Shown piece after piece: positions 41,101 to 52,709 of a stretch of 64,000 nt of DNA. Source of the DNA: Schistosoma mansoni (taxonomy: Eukaryota > Platyhelminthes > Trematoda > Strigeidida > Schistosomatidae). The translations under genes and the position numbers were made by a program. The stretch covers positions 248,001 through 312,000 of the forward strand of contig NW_017386068.1 of NCBI RefSeq assembly GCF_000237925.1. The letters run 5' to 3'. Under the pieces are notes generated by a model. The model ran no database searches, was not told the DNA's origin, and saw only the letters and a program-made list of their open reading frames with translations. Numbering within the stretch: the stretch's first letter is position 1; the number at the start of each line of letters is the position of its first letter.

Positions 41101-43073
41101 GTTTCATATATTCTTCAGATGTAGGAATGCGTCCCTTGCTTCGCCAATCCTTGCCTTTACGTCTGCATCAGATCATCCTTGTTTATCGATGATGTTGATC
41201 AGGTACTTGGAAGTTTCCACTCCTTCCAGAGTTTCTCGATCAAGTATGATTGGGTTGGTGTTCTCCGTATTGTATTTCAGGATCTTGCTTTTCCATTGTG
41301 TATGTTGAGGCCTTCTGCTATAGAGGCTTCTGCTACAGTGATCGTCTTGACCTGTATTTGTCCGTATGTATGAAATAGAAGAGCTAGGTCGTCTGTGAAG
41401 TCCAAATAGTCCAGTTGCATCCAAGCTGTCTATTGTATCCCGTGCTCCCCCAGATGTGGAGGTCTCCATAATCCAGACACGTTAAATGTACTTTTCTGGA
41501 AACGTTGTCTATTAATGACTCACTGTTTTTATTCACTTAAATATTAAGATTTATAAATTCAAGAATCAATTTCATGGTCTGAAATTCAATATTAATAGAG
41601 TTTAACATCACCTAGGACAGAAGTTTTTTTAGATACAACAAACGGTAGATGTTTAAAAACTATTGAGATCCTACTTTTGACTCTGGTAAACTACTAGAAA
41701 CGAAAAGTACAGTGGAAATATAACTTTCGTGGAAGTCTCCAAAGGTCTAAAAAAGACGAAAATATCAGCAATTTAATTTGTTATCATATGAATTTGGATA
41801 TACGCTCTTTATTAGTTTCACTACCCAGGAAACGTTTGATCATTACTAGCGATTTAAATAATTTTTTCATACAATGGTGTGAAATTTTTATTCCAACAAA
41901 CATGTAGTATCTATGCTTATCGTTTTTCGACTTTCCTATTTGCATAAAAACAACAGGGGAAAAAAAGGTCTATGAAGTGAAACCAATGTCACTATTTACA
42001 TTTTTTTCAATTTAACCAAGTAACAACATTCATATTTTAGAGGAAAATACCCAGCAAAATGACCTGATAACATATCATTTAGTATTTACGATTAGGATAT
42101 ATTTTGAAAATAATTGACAGAACAAACCCAATACTACGAAGCAGACAATATCAAACTAGTTACTACTCAGTGATCAATCACTGTTCATAATCTGTCCTTA
42201 AAACATATCAGTGCCCACCCAATCAACTTCGACATGACACATTCAGTTATAGCGTCAAATTCATGTTTTTGATAAGTATGAATGTACGCTAATTTGAAAT
42301 TTTATTTTGTTGATGAAGAGTATCAAACATAAGAGGGTATTTGTAATTTCGATCTCGAAACCTTCAAAACCAAATATGCACTAATCACTGATCAGTTGAT
42401 CTTCTTACTCAGAAGATAATGCTGATTTTGTCTTCAGAAATTGGTTGTTCAGTCTAATCAGCAGTGATGTAGATATTGTTAGATAAATCCTACCAACTGA
42501 ATGGTTATAAACGTCTCCTGTCACAATAAATAAAAAATAAATTTTACAAAATTTCAGAAGAGAAAGTCTGAGTATTGTTAAAGTGATTCTTTGGATATTT
42601 TGGAAGTTGAAAACACTATATCATTCGTTATTGAAAATAGTTCATTTGAAATCTAACAGCTATATATATAAAAAAAAATGGAGAAGTAGTAATAAGTGTT
42701 TTAATTTAGTTACAAGTTTTCTTAAAGAAAAATATAAAAATCATGATTTGATTTATGTGTGTACTTTCAAAGAAAACAGCTAAAAGTTACTTTTTCGTTT
42801 TATTTTGATTCTAGACGTCATGGTCCACGTCATGGATACCCCAGACACGCTGGAGATTTAGGAAACATTAGAGTTGGACGAGGTGGTGTAGCGAAATTTG
42901 ATTTCTATGTTACTATAAAAGGACTAGGACCATTTGATGGATTTATTGGTCGAGCACTTGTTATACATGCAAATAGGGATGATCTTGGAAGAAATCGAGA
43001 CGAAGGCAGTAGAACAACGGGTAATTCTGGTCCCAGATTAGCATGTGCTACAATAGGATTTCGTGCACCATGA
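37980..43073 (+). CDS. secreted Cu/Zn superoxide dismutase, copy A, 3 exons, complete
   Basis: Exons 37980-38058, 40092-40308 and 42815-43073 are joined by GT-AG introns with matching phases: 555 nt, 184 residues. Residues 1-20 form a signal peptide ([20 protein letters not shown]), so the enzyme is secreted or surface-bound. It converts superoxide to oxygen and hydrogen peroxide. Copper/zinc ligands are visible: HVH, GPHFNPF, RHGPRHG, RHAGD and VIHANRDD. The guiding arginine and disulphide cysteines lie in GNSGPRLAC and NMCLEAG. Length and the GYGYS-YYHRRHFD junction fit the schistosome signal-peptide SOD as I recall it. An AATAAA follows at 43100. The first intron has a 48-bp AT repeat and the second contains an antisense LINE. 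A paralogue lies convergently at 52710-57525. Confidence 0.95.
38081..38128. repeat. AT dinucleotide microsatellite
   Basis: Twenty-four uninterrupted AT units lie 22 bases after the exon 1 donor of SOD copy A. They are read through by two open frames that translate to alternating Ile-Tyr and are not proteins. Confidence 0.98.
40612..41478 (-). mobile_element. RTE-like (SR2-type) LINE, 5'-truncated, decayed, in SOD-A intron 2
   Basis: The minus strand encodes the end of a non-LTR reverse transcriptase: [18 protein letters not shown] at about 41270, followed by decayed C-terminal sequence. It ends with a GTAAGTAAGTAAAAC tail at about 40612. The tetranucleotide tail is typical of RTE elements. 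A homologous piece at 56035-56640 shares [17 protein letters not shown]. The 5' end breaks off at about 41478. Stops and frameshifts interrupt the frame. Confidence 0.8.
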
Positions 43074-43099
43074 AATGATTTTTGTTGGACGTACCACAT

Positions 43100-43119
43100 A
43101 ATAAAAATCAGATAATAAA
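43100..43119 (+). terminator. polyadenylation signals of SOD copy A
   Basis: AATAAA at 43100-43105 and again at 43114-43119, 27 and 41 bases after the stop codon. Confidence 0.7.
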
Positions 43120-43263
43120 TTCATACTGAAAGTTCATTTTCATTTTTAATTGTACAGAATATACCCTGACGCAAAATCTTATACGCATTTAAACAGATTA
43201 CTTATGATTTTATGTAATCAGACTAAACGGAGACAGATGCATAGCAATAAAAAACCACTATAA

Positions 43264-43430
43264 TATATAAGAAATCTCGTCTAAATTAGAGCGAATAGTT
43301 TCACAGTATTTGATGTTTGATTATAATTCCTTGAAAAAGCTTGGACCAGATTGCCAGGCGAAACGTTGGATTTACTACAAATTCATTCTCTGAGATTTTA
43401 CAAATATATTATTCCTATTTACTGTCACTA
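43264..43430. repeat. dispersed repeat copy (partner at 37213-37330 and 48004-48225)
   Basis: The first part is the reverse complement of 37300-37325 (TTAGAGCGAATAGTTTCACAGTATTTG). The second part reads GGCGAAACGTTGGA and then CTGAGATTTTACAAATATATTATTCCTATTTA, which matches one arm of the 37213 hairpin. Confidence 0.55.
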
Positions 43431-43530
43431 TAATATAGTCCTGAAACTCTATTTCATGTTATATTTTCATACAGATTTGTATATAATTTGTTTGGTATTA
43501 AAAAAATTAATGATTGATTTATGGCAACAG

Positions 43531-43662
43531 GTAGACAATACTCAGGCATCTGTCCTAAGAATTAGAATGAAAACAAAGGATGATCTCTTCAAACCCGAAT
43601 ATCAACCACGAGAAAGCTTAGAACCTTTAAAAAAACCTTATTCATTCCCGTTGAACAAGTGA
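43531..43662 (+). CDS. possible terminal exon of an unidentified gene
   Basis: After a possible acceptor (ATGGCAACAG) the plus strand reads VDNTQASVLRIRMKTKDD, LFKPEYQPRESLEPLKK and PYSFPLNK, then stop. AATAAA lies 25 bases after the stop (43687-43692). Charged and proline-rich content plus a well-placed polyadenylation signal make it more protein-like than the other short frames. No upstream exon or family was recognised, and the sequence just before it is repeat. Confidence 0.3.
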   Translation, partial: VDNTQASVLRIRMKTKDDLFKPEYQPRESLEPLKKPYSFPLNK

Positions 43663-43692
43663 ATGCCGTGACTCATAAGTTTACTTAATAAA

Positions 43693-44478
43693 GCACTGAG
43701 ATTCAAGCATTAGTAGTACCTTTAACGCTCGAATCCAATTTTATTCACCAGACCAGTAATAGTAAGGACAAAAATACATTGTATATTCTACTGCTGATCA
43801 ACACCGAAACTTACAGTCTAATCCATATCAGTCTGCATTATATTTAAGCGCATGAAAATGTTAAAGTGTACTCGAGTATTTATGGATTTATCGTTTCCCA
43901 TCAAACACAATGTAACTGATCATATCCTATTAAGTTTCTTAACTAAGTGCATAATGTTTCTTATTCCATGATCTCACACAAACATCAGTCATCTATTAGA
44001 TGAGGTAATTTTAAGTTAGACTGAGTCTTGTTTTTGAGTTGGTAATGAATTCAAACGTTTCGGGGCTAAAAATATCTGACTTACAGTAATACGACATGTA
44101 TATCTCCAGATATTTATATTAGTGTAAATAACTGATGTCCTTTCTAGAGAAATTCATTAAAGTCAGATGATCTTAAAACCACATACCTTATTAAGTTTGC
44201 ATACTTTAAGAATACGGTTTTATGTTTAAAATCAGACAATTTCACGTGTAACATCAACAATATTTTCTCTAAAGGCACGTCATTAAAAGGCAATATGACT
44301 AAACTGCTACAATAATTTATCTATTACAAAGTTTATCTTTGTATCTTTAGAGTTTAGAAATTATTTAGGGTAAATTATGATTGATTAAAAAATATAAAAC
44401 GAAAAGATCTTATTATCATACTGTGGTGTTAACTAAATAAATAAACAATAGTTCTAATTGTTATTTACTAATATGTGT
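43693..44478. other. no gene recognised
   Basis: AT-rich intergenic DNA between the two SOD genes, with no repeat named. Confidence 0.35.
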
Positions 44479-44764
44479 AACCATTCACCAATGTCTTCAG
44501 TGAGTTGATATCTCCCAACAGACCTGGTTGAACTCCACTGATTACTGCTTCTTCCTAGAACTCCAGGAAATAACTCATGGAGTCAGTCACTAGTGAGCAT
44601 ATGATCATTATCTCCACAAAACTCCCTTCTGATAATGATCATATGCTCACTAGTGACTGACTCTATGAGGTATTTCCTGGAGTTCTAGTGAGAAGCAGTA
44701 ACCAGTGGAATTCAACCAGGTTTGTTGAGAGATATCGACTCACTGAAGACATTGGTGAATGGTT
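44479..44764. repeat. large inverted repeat, two 134-nt arms around an 18-nt spacer
   Basis: Arms 44479-44612 and 44631-44764 are near-perfect reverse complements, beginning AACCATTCACCAATG and ending TGATCATTATC. The spacer is TCCACAAAACTCCCTTCT. A near copy of the spacer and its neighbours (AATCTCCACAAAACCCCCTTCTGAT) recurs at 45008-45034, beyond the adjacent SINE. The arm sequence is the TGCTCACTAGTGACTG family seen at 35991-36169. Confidence 0.9.
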
Positions 44765-44789
44765 GCTCAATTTCGTCCATTGGTTGAAG

Positions 44790-44990
44790 TTAGACATTAA
44801 CTCCGTTGGATGCCGGCCGGCTCAGTGGTCTATCGGTTAAGTGCTCTGGCGCGAGACTGGTAGGTCCTGGGTTCGGATCTCGCGAGGCGGGATCGTGGAT
44901 GCGCACTGCAGAGGAGTCCCACAAGAGGGTGAGTTGGCCGTCCAGTGCTTCCAGGTTTTTCATGGTGGTCTAGCTTCAATTGACTAATGA
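44790..44990 (+). repeat. full tRNA-derived SINE with degenerate hammerhead
   Basis: The head has GGCTCAGTGGTCTATCGGTTA (box A-like) and GGGTTCGGATCTC (box B). The body reads GGATCGTGGATGCGCACTG, then GGCCGTCCAGTGCTTCCAGG, and ends TGGTCTAGCTTCAATTGACT. Stem I is intact, but the core (CAGAGGA) and the GAAA box are mutated. It follows the right arm of the palindrome directly. Confidence 0.8.
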
Positions 44991-45039
44991 TCTCAACTAC
45001 ATAAAATTACTAAAATCTCCACAAAACCCCCTTCTGATT

Positions 45040-46940
45040 TAATAATATGTAACAATCACGAACATAAAAATCATTTCGACATTTTGTGCTGATGGTGTCG
45101 TTCAGAAGGACGGTGAAAGCACCACGGCCGAACCATCCAGCTCAGAAAACAAAACTCCATCAAAATCATTTAAACATTTTCATCCTTATAGAGATGTTAG
45201 CTTGATGAGAATTAGTCGAATGTTGAGGAAGATATTCGTGTTTTTCATTTTATAAACCACAACATAACAAATCACTCAATTTGTTTTTAGCTTTCCTAAC
45301 ATTCTTATTACGACCATTTTTAAACTTATTTTCTTCTGTTAATGTATATGGTTCACTGAAACTACTAAGATTTCTTATAGTTAAATTTTCAACAAGTATA
45401 AAAATCAGTGGTCCCAACTGAACAAGCATTTTCCTAGAACAAACATTCGTCCTATTAAGATAGAAGTGTAAGCCACAAGATCCTGATTCCGAAAACTAAC
45501 AGTAACGCTCCCGATATGGGAACTTAGAGTCTTAATGTTCAATATTTCAGAGGCTCATATGTATGTGCTTTTGTGTAGGAACTGTTAAGTACCCCGTGGT
45601 TCTCGTTGATTCTCTAGATGATGTCACTCTGTAAAAAAATGATCCTCCAGGTCTTTGAAATCGTCCAAACATTCTATTTACTTATACTAATCGTTTCTCT
45701 GGTTGTCAGAAAAGATATTAGTCTTGTAACTTCTAAAGAATCTTAACATTCACCGTGTGGCGTCATGACTCCTCTATATGATAACCCTTTAACGTCCAGG
45801 AAAAAATTTAAATAGTTGAACTGGATTTTTATAATCAGCTTTTTCGGTAAGATTCTTTTTTGTGATATGGGGTCGCTATTACTATAACCAACGCTCGTTC
45901 ACCCTGGATTGAGACCATCAGTAACTCGAGAAAGGCTCAGGTGTAGATGTGGTGAGAACTCTTATCAAACTGAATACTTCTAGGTAGTGCTTTGACAAAA
46001 CCCATTGGTGAAAAATATGTTTTTTATGATCAACATGTTATTAAATAAACTTGGTTAAGTCTTTTAATATGAACTTGATGTTTGATTGTTGTGTTTGCTT
46101 TTAAAGTGTACAAATAGAATTTTAGGAAAATTATTTTGCTTCGTGTTTCAAAGACATGAAAAAATTATACTGATCATGAAAGAAATATGCAATGACACGT
46201 CAAAAGTCAAATTGACTTTGACCGTAAGTTTAATAATGCAAATGTAAGCAAATTATCAAGGCGATAAGTAACTACAGTCACACAAGTTCTCAGCCTTAAA
46301 CAAGATTATATAGCAACAACAAAAGAAGGATATAACCACAAGAAAGTTTTATATGGGGATTTTTAATGTTTTTGATGACGAATGAGCGATACATAAGAAT
46401 AATTATTAGTAAGTTGCTCAGTATCCAGGATCGCAAGTGGTAGATTATTTGTGGGTATTTTTCAAAACTTTTGAAATGGCAGCAGTAATGATATGCCTTG
46501 CAAGTTTGCATAGCTTGACATCTAATAATAGATTTGTATTGCTCAAAATAACATTCAGAAATTTATGAATTATAGACTAGAAAAGACAAATTAATTCATT
46601 TCCTATGACGAACAATATAAATTGGTATAAATAACTTATTTTAATGAATTCCATAGCCACGTTTATGTACACATGTACTAAATCAAAACAAAACAAATAA
46701 CTCACTGTGTTATGCTTAACAATGGCAACGAATCAAATTGTTTCGATACTTAGTAGAAGCTGACATTTAATCACAATTACTATAGATAGGAATAAAGATG
46801 TTTGCATTTTTTCTTAACTAAATAAGTAGAGGCATAGAAAAGTACAATATTAATCTCATTATGAAAGTCAGATATGTGTGTAATTAGTACGGAGCGTTTG
46901 TGAAAATTGTTGAACTTCTTTAGATTGTATCATGGATTGA
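45040..46940. other. no gene recognised
   Basis: No supportable exon, RNA gene or named repeat was seen. The minus open frame at 46296-46511 lacks splice context. Confidence 0.4.
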
Positions 46941-46944
46941 CTGT

Positions 46945-47245
46945 AGTTAGGTCATCAGGAAGCATCGGGAGGATTTTTAATTCTAGTATGGAATTCAACA
47001 GTGTTCACCAACGAACCCGCCACCGAGGATTGAACCCAGAGATTTCGTTCCCGTGGTAAGTTCGTAGCCTCTAAAAAACTTTACTGACATCCACTGGTGT
47101 ACCTAATTAACTTCCGTCAGTTCATTCAGTGAAGTAGTCTATGTAAACGCAATAATCTACAACATGACCCTACACTGACAATAATCATGTGCTCACTAGC
47201 AACTCATTTCGAGAGGTAATTCCAAGAAATCTAGTGAGAAGCCGC
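46945..47245 (-). repeat. old SINE copy and linked repeat, heavily decayed
   Basis: On the minus strand a box B-like GGGTTCAATCCTC follows a decayed head (AGGCTACGAACTTACC). The body ends near GATGCTTCCTGATGACC. The plus strand then shows TCATGTGCTCACTAG and TTCCAAGAAATCTAGTGAGAAGC, the linked repeat of 35991-36169. Confidence 0.5.
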
Positions 47246-47249
47246 AGAA

Positions 47250-48003
47250 AATAGATTGTGGAGTAGTTTGGTGAACTGATTAGAGTTAGATAATAATGAT
47301 TATATAAAGAATAATGAATGTGAAAATCGGTTGAATGACATGGTAAAATAAATTATTGACACAACAATATCTTCAGAAAGTTCATGTAGACGCGATTAAC
47401 TTGTTTTGGTGAAGGAGTCAATACACTACAAGAGGAGGGAGGAAAATAGATTTTAAAATCATGACAGAAAAAAATAAATATATTTCTCTGATATATACAG
47501 TTTTAGATTATGTTTATATGTGACAAAGGTGTCAACTATGAAAGAAGCATGGAAGAAAACGCTATCTTCGGGTGACGTTTATTCACCCTGTAGACGACTG
47601 TGAATAGTGGGTATGCTTTAATCTATGACTTATTTTCACTAAGTACTCTGTTATGAAACTTCTTGTAAACCCACTGCTAGCTCTTTTTAACCATATAAAA
47701 TAGTGTTCTTAAAATTGCTGGTTAGAATTATCATTAAACAACCAATATACTCAACTCTTGAAACAGATGAATTGATGAAAACATATCAAAGTAGTAGGAT
47801 AAGGGAAATTGTTTTTTTTAGATTATTAGGAAGCACAGGTAAACTTGTGAACATTGACCACTCAGTTGATCCGACGAACGCTCTTTTGAGAGAATTTGAA
47901 ACATTTTATTAACTTTAGTTTTATCGTCTTTAAAGTTGATGTTCACGCAAAGCACCTATTTTAGCCATCAGATAACTAGTTTGATATGTGAAAATTATAT
48001 TTG
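47250..48003. other. no gene supported
   Basis: One candidate 3' exon (about 47820-47912: LLGSTGKLVNIDHSVDPTN then a stop) follows a good poly-T acceptor, but nothing upstream supports it. Confidence 0.3.
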
Positions 48004-48225
48004 AAATAATCTTAGTGATTGAAGTTTAACTAATTCCCACGTTTCGTCTAGCAAAGGTGTCTGGACTTCCACCCTGAAGACGTCCAGACAAGTTTGCTAG
48101 ACGAAACGTTGGAACTACTTAAATTTCAATCACTGAGATTATTTCTAATATAATTTCCAAACATTATGTCTTCTCTATACTCGGAGCCCAATTTTTATCA
48201 AACTATTCGTTCTAATATTGAAGAG
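48004..48225 (+). repeat. palindromic CGAAACGT-type repeat
   Basis: Arms at about 48004-48066 and 48084-48146 are complementary (AATAATCTTAGTGATTGAA outwards to GTCTGGAC inwards). Each arm carries a TTTCGTCTAGCAAA motif. The tail to 48225 (GGAGCCCAATTTTTATCAAA, CTATTCGTTCTAA) matches 37285-37325. Probably one repeat family with the 37213 and 43264 copies. Confidence 0.7.
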
Positions 48226-48544
48226 TATTCGTAGTTTTCTTGAAAAACGATTTTTTAAACCACCTTCTTGATATAAGTTTCAGTGGGAGTTTACTATCTG
48301 ATTTCATAAGAGACTATGACTTTGTTGTTCATGAAAAACGATGATGCCATTTAATCTATATCGAATGTTTAAACTATGTGTGTTAGAGGGAAAGAGATTG
48401 AATTGAGGCATGTTTCGTGCAAAATTGCGCTGTGGCACGTTGATTGGCCACTTTTGAGTCAATCGGAGCTGATAGATATTTGGATAAGACTGTGGAAAAT
48501 TCTTGCGTAAAACTTATAAATATGCTGACGTTTTTCTTATTGTG

Positions 48545-48720
48545 ATTCTGTGATGTTTAGGAGTATTTGAATCATAGTATAAACTAGTAATCTCGGTAAT
48601 AACGCAATTTTATCAAGAGGAATTAGATGAGCACGAACGAATATACTGTATTTGGAATTCAAAATCAAAACAGTCATCAATACAAAAGAATCATTGGTTC
48701 ATTCAAATACCACATCCGCC
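48545..48720 (-). repeat. leader-like repeat matching the gag relic's upstream region
   Basis: In reverse orientation this matches 2370-2570, next to the Gypsy gag relic. Landmarks are TTTATACTATGATTCAAATACTCCTAAA, CGTGCTCATCTAAT and TTTGTATTGATGACTG. A short direct copy of its end recurs at 49438-49480, so the interval has been rearranged. It is broken fossil material. Confidence 0.55.
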
Positions 48721-49160
48721 ACAGCTTAAATGAGGACCCAGATTTCTGCGATCAATCGTACCTCTTCTCTTTAGGTTCATCACGCGTCTACCCGACTGTG
48801 TAATAGATGTAGACTCTCTACAATCTAGAATATACTCATTGGTATTAAAATTAACAACCGAAATTGGAACAGATTCACCTGATTCCTAGAATTGTATACG
48901 ATCATCATGTTTGATGTGTAGTGAAACCACTGATATCTAGAGTTTGAAATATAGACTTTACAACATTATCCTCCCCCACGAAATAATGTTGGGTTCTTAC
49001 ATCGCAATGTTATAACCAATTCGACGTTCCTAATTTGCATTATCTTCTTATAACTCACGCTTCTATTATTAGATGTGAGTATTTGGAGATAAAAACTGAC
49101 ACGTTATTTGAGGCATTCTATCATGTGACTTTGACTTGCAGAAAAATTATGATACATATT

Positions 49161-49436
49161 CTACTTGTTATTCATCTTGGAATACACAGGTAAATATGCA
49201 TTGATACGTGTAATTAACACATTTGATTCATCTAGGCTTGATTCACCTGCGAAACAATCAAATGGAAAACATGCATCTGCCTCAGACTCATTAGGACAAT
49301 CTTGAACTTGATTTGGATTTTCTACCTGTGCAAACTTCATATCTGGGCAAACTGGTTCTCTGATTGCTTCGGGAAAACTTGCTATTCTCTCTAATTCATC
49401 GTACCACTGACTAGGGATTGTACTTGACACACACAC
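49161..49436 (-). other. coding-like stretch of unknown origin, probably retroelement-derived
   Basis: A 91-codon open frame on the minus strand reads SSTIPSQWYDELERIASF, REPVCPDMKFAQ and DACFPFDCFAGESSLDES. Composition is protein-like, with several cysteines and acidic residues. Both ends touch copies of the leader-like repeat (48660-48720 and 49438-49480), which suggests a mobile-element remnant rather than a host exon. No family was recognised. Confidence 0.3.
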
Positions 49437-49480
49437 AAAACAGTCATCAATACAAAAGTATTATTGGTTCATCCAAACCC

Positions 49481-51868
49481 TACAGATTCCTACTTCCATT
49501 CAACCGTTGGAGTAAAATTACGTTCCTATCTAGCCATGTTCTGACTTAAGGACTTGTTGAGTGAAGTAAGGTGTTCGAAAAATACTAAGCAATAGGATTA
49601 GCTGGGTCGTAATAAGAGAGATCATGACAATGTGCAGTTAATTTGTATGGATAATGTACTTACCCTTCTTAACGTTCAATTTCTCAGGGTTTCTAAAATG
49701 CCCTGTTTGTTACTAATTTCTTTTGCTATATAGAGCAAGTCACAAATCTACGTGACTGCTAGTTAAACGCTGAAATTGTACTATAATACATATGTACACT
49801 TATTTTGATGACAAACAAATAATCATTTGCGTTTTGTCAAACGCAAACAAAAAGCTGTCAGATGACTCCAGGACTTAGTGAAGTGTACTCAGAAGAAAAA
49901 TAACAAGATAATGCTGGAGTAAAGTTTGTCTTAGTACATTTGATGAAGTGAATAGTATGATTAGCATTTAATCGACATTCTGTCATGTAGTATCATATAA
50001 TTAGGATGGACATCGCGTAATGAATGGACAAAGCTAAAAAAATATCACTTTAACCGATAATGTTTGGTTATCACGTTGATCTAAAAATCCGACAAAAAGT
50101 TGACCGAGAGTGTAGTGTCGGTTACTATGTTAAGCCCATATAACTCATCCTAACTTCTGGACAGGCCAATTTATCCATTTCTCTTGAGTCACGTTTTGAC
50201 CATGTTAGTTATTCACTTATCAACCCTAACTGTTTTCATATGGGCGTGTGTGTGTACATTTCTTATCCCATTCATCACATGTCTGTAACCTATTTTTACC
50301 TGGCTATGAATATTGATTAACGCTTGATTAAATAAAGTTGGCTGACACACTTTTCCACCGCGCGTCATTTCACTTCGATCTCTTCTATACATTTCATCTC
50401 TTTCATTTCCTGTCCAGATCAGTGAATGTACAAAATATATGTATTCAAAAATCCATTCTCGTATTTGACTTATTTAATTCCGTTATTCAACAACGCGATT
50501 TAAATGGATGAAATATACGAGGGTAGCTGACATGTATATTTCGATGACAATCAGCATCCAATCCATTTGGAATCAGATCCCAGGCCACAAAACGAGAAAT
50601 AATAAAGCTAGTCTTGAACACTCCTCTAACAGACTAAAAGTTTAATTTCTTTGTTACACTTAGCATAGTTATTCGGGGATTGTGGTTGATATTCTTGTAT
50701 TAACTTCTATTATGCATTTTATTTGTTTTTTAAATTATATACATGACTTCCAACAAGAGCAATACGATCTTTTGACGAATTTTGCTTATTTGTGATATTT
50801 ACTTTGAGGTACTCAGAAAAAACGTGTTTAATATAAATAAACAACAAATAACAACAACTATCGATACTTCGAAATATAAACGTCAATATAGTCATAATTA
50901 TTGAGTACATATGAACCAATATAATGGGCAGCTTGCTTAATAAAAATGACAAACATGTTTCTTATCGTTTTGGCTCAGTGAATTAATACCCTAAGTAATC
51001 AATTTTTTTAACACAAATCAGAAGATAAATATTTTGGCCAGATAAGTTTTTGAGCTGATGTTTATTTACAAAGAAATGTTTCTTAAACAGCTAGCTAATC
51101 ATATAATTAGCTAAGAAGAATCATCAGTGATGTTTATCTACCAATAGCATGTTATTCTGTTCACAGTGTTATACAGGACTACAAAGGGTTATAATCTATG
51201 TTTAAAACAAGTTGGCACAAATTACCCCTAGCTCATCTTTACATCATAGCTGTATACATAAAAGAATAATCTAAATATAGGCTCATTCTAGTCACATGTC
51301 AATGCAAATTTTAGTAACTATGGCAAAGAATAGCGAAAAAAAATAATCAATTACATGATGATGACTAATCAAACACCAATCAGAAGCTTAATTAGTTGAT
51401 TTCTATTATCGATTGAAGCTGCAGATCGGTTTTTGCACAGATTTCACACAAGTTAAAGTTAATCTTAGTTCATTTCTCATTAAATAAACTCATTATGAAA
51501 ATTATTGAAACATTTATTCTTTGCTAGTTCAACAATATATGATCAAGTTGTTCATTTAAAGCTTCTAACTATTTACACGTGATGTAATCAATAAAAATAA
51601 ACAGAATCCTTAAAAGAACACCAACTGATGTTAAACAAATAGTTTATTTTAAGTTCCTTTCAGGGTGTCCTCTTTGAATGCTATAGCAGTAGGTGGTTTA
51701 TATTTTTTTTACGGAGTTTGGTTACAAAAATTTCTGAAAGACACTGTACTTTTTATCAGGTTAGACTGAAACTGATTTTATTGCAAATATATCAAGTAAA
51801 TATGTTACTCGAAATGAGTCACAATACTAGAAAATATTTTTACGAAGCAGTGTTTTATCTAGGAATCG
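49481..51868. other. no gene recognised
   Basis: No supportable exon or named repeat. The minus open frame at 50719-50952 is AT-driven. Confidence 0.4.
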
Positions 51869-51873
51869 GAAAT

Positions 51874-52421
51874 TGTTATATCCTAGCGAAGACATAAGTA
51901 TGCGTAACTTCCGGGACCTATTAATGCACGATTATTCTATAAATATTCTTATTGTTTAACTACTAAGTAACTAGGTTGTGTATATCTATATTCATCTTAT
52001 TGTAAGCTTCATTTTGACCTATGAATTATTACTGTATGATTTACTGTTCCTAAATTATGTTCAGTTTATTGATTACTGTGTCCCATATTCACAGCCACAT
52101 TTGGCTTGATCTTGTACAAATATTATTTTCTATTTTATGGTGTGATGTGCTCTGTCTGTCTGGTATATAAACAGAGTGTGCTTGAAATAAATGATTCGCA
52201 TAGCAGAAGCTGTCATTGGTGTTCTGGACTCAAGTGGAAGGGCTAGGCGAGCAAAGGACCAATAAGGACGCTAGATTACTCATACTGGTCGAACGTCATT
52301 GATTTGTCACAGTGTTAGGATCGGAAAAGTCTATTTCGATTGGTGGATAATTCACGTGATAAAAGCCGGACATAAAAATCAGTAACGAATTATCATACGT
52401 CTATTTTTTATAGTCATAACA
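51874..52421 (+). mobile_element. solo LTR, same family as 32794-33172, with 5-bp duplication GAAAT
   Basis: A 548-bp unit begins TGTTATATCC and ends ATAGTCATAACA. It is flanked by GAAAT at 51869-51873 and 52422-52426. It carries a TATATAAA box near 52170 and an AATAAA near 52186, and shares GTTCTGGACTCAA and GGGCTAGGC with the 379-bp copy. It is longer by about 170 bp. With no internal region it is a recombination remnant. Confidence 0.8.
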
Positions 52422-52426
52422 GAAAT

Positions 52427-52709
52427 GATACATTCTAAAGATTTCAAAACAGTAATATAAACATTTCCACAGAACTCACAAGCTCAAGACTAACCATAAT
52501 GTGTAATGAAACTAAGAAAAACTTTATTGCTACTATAAACTGTCCAACGTTTAATAATATTTACATTGGCTCAACAAATGAAAGAATCAAAACAAAAGCT
52601 TTTAAAACTGTATATCAATGGAGTTTGATAGAATTAGATTTAGGTAAGTAACAAGTCGTTCTGAATTACTCTCTTCGTAAACAAATATGAAAGATGAGCC
52701 ACAATTAGT
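52427..52709. other. 3' flank of SOD copy B
   Basis: Immediately 3' of the minus-strand SOD gene. No sharp polyadenylation signal was assigned. Confidence 0.3.

Noticed and set aside
47703-47912. Frame ending NIDHSVDPTNALLREF
   Set aside because: One good acceptor but no upstream exon, polyadenylation signal or homologue recognised.
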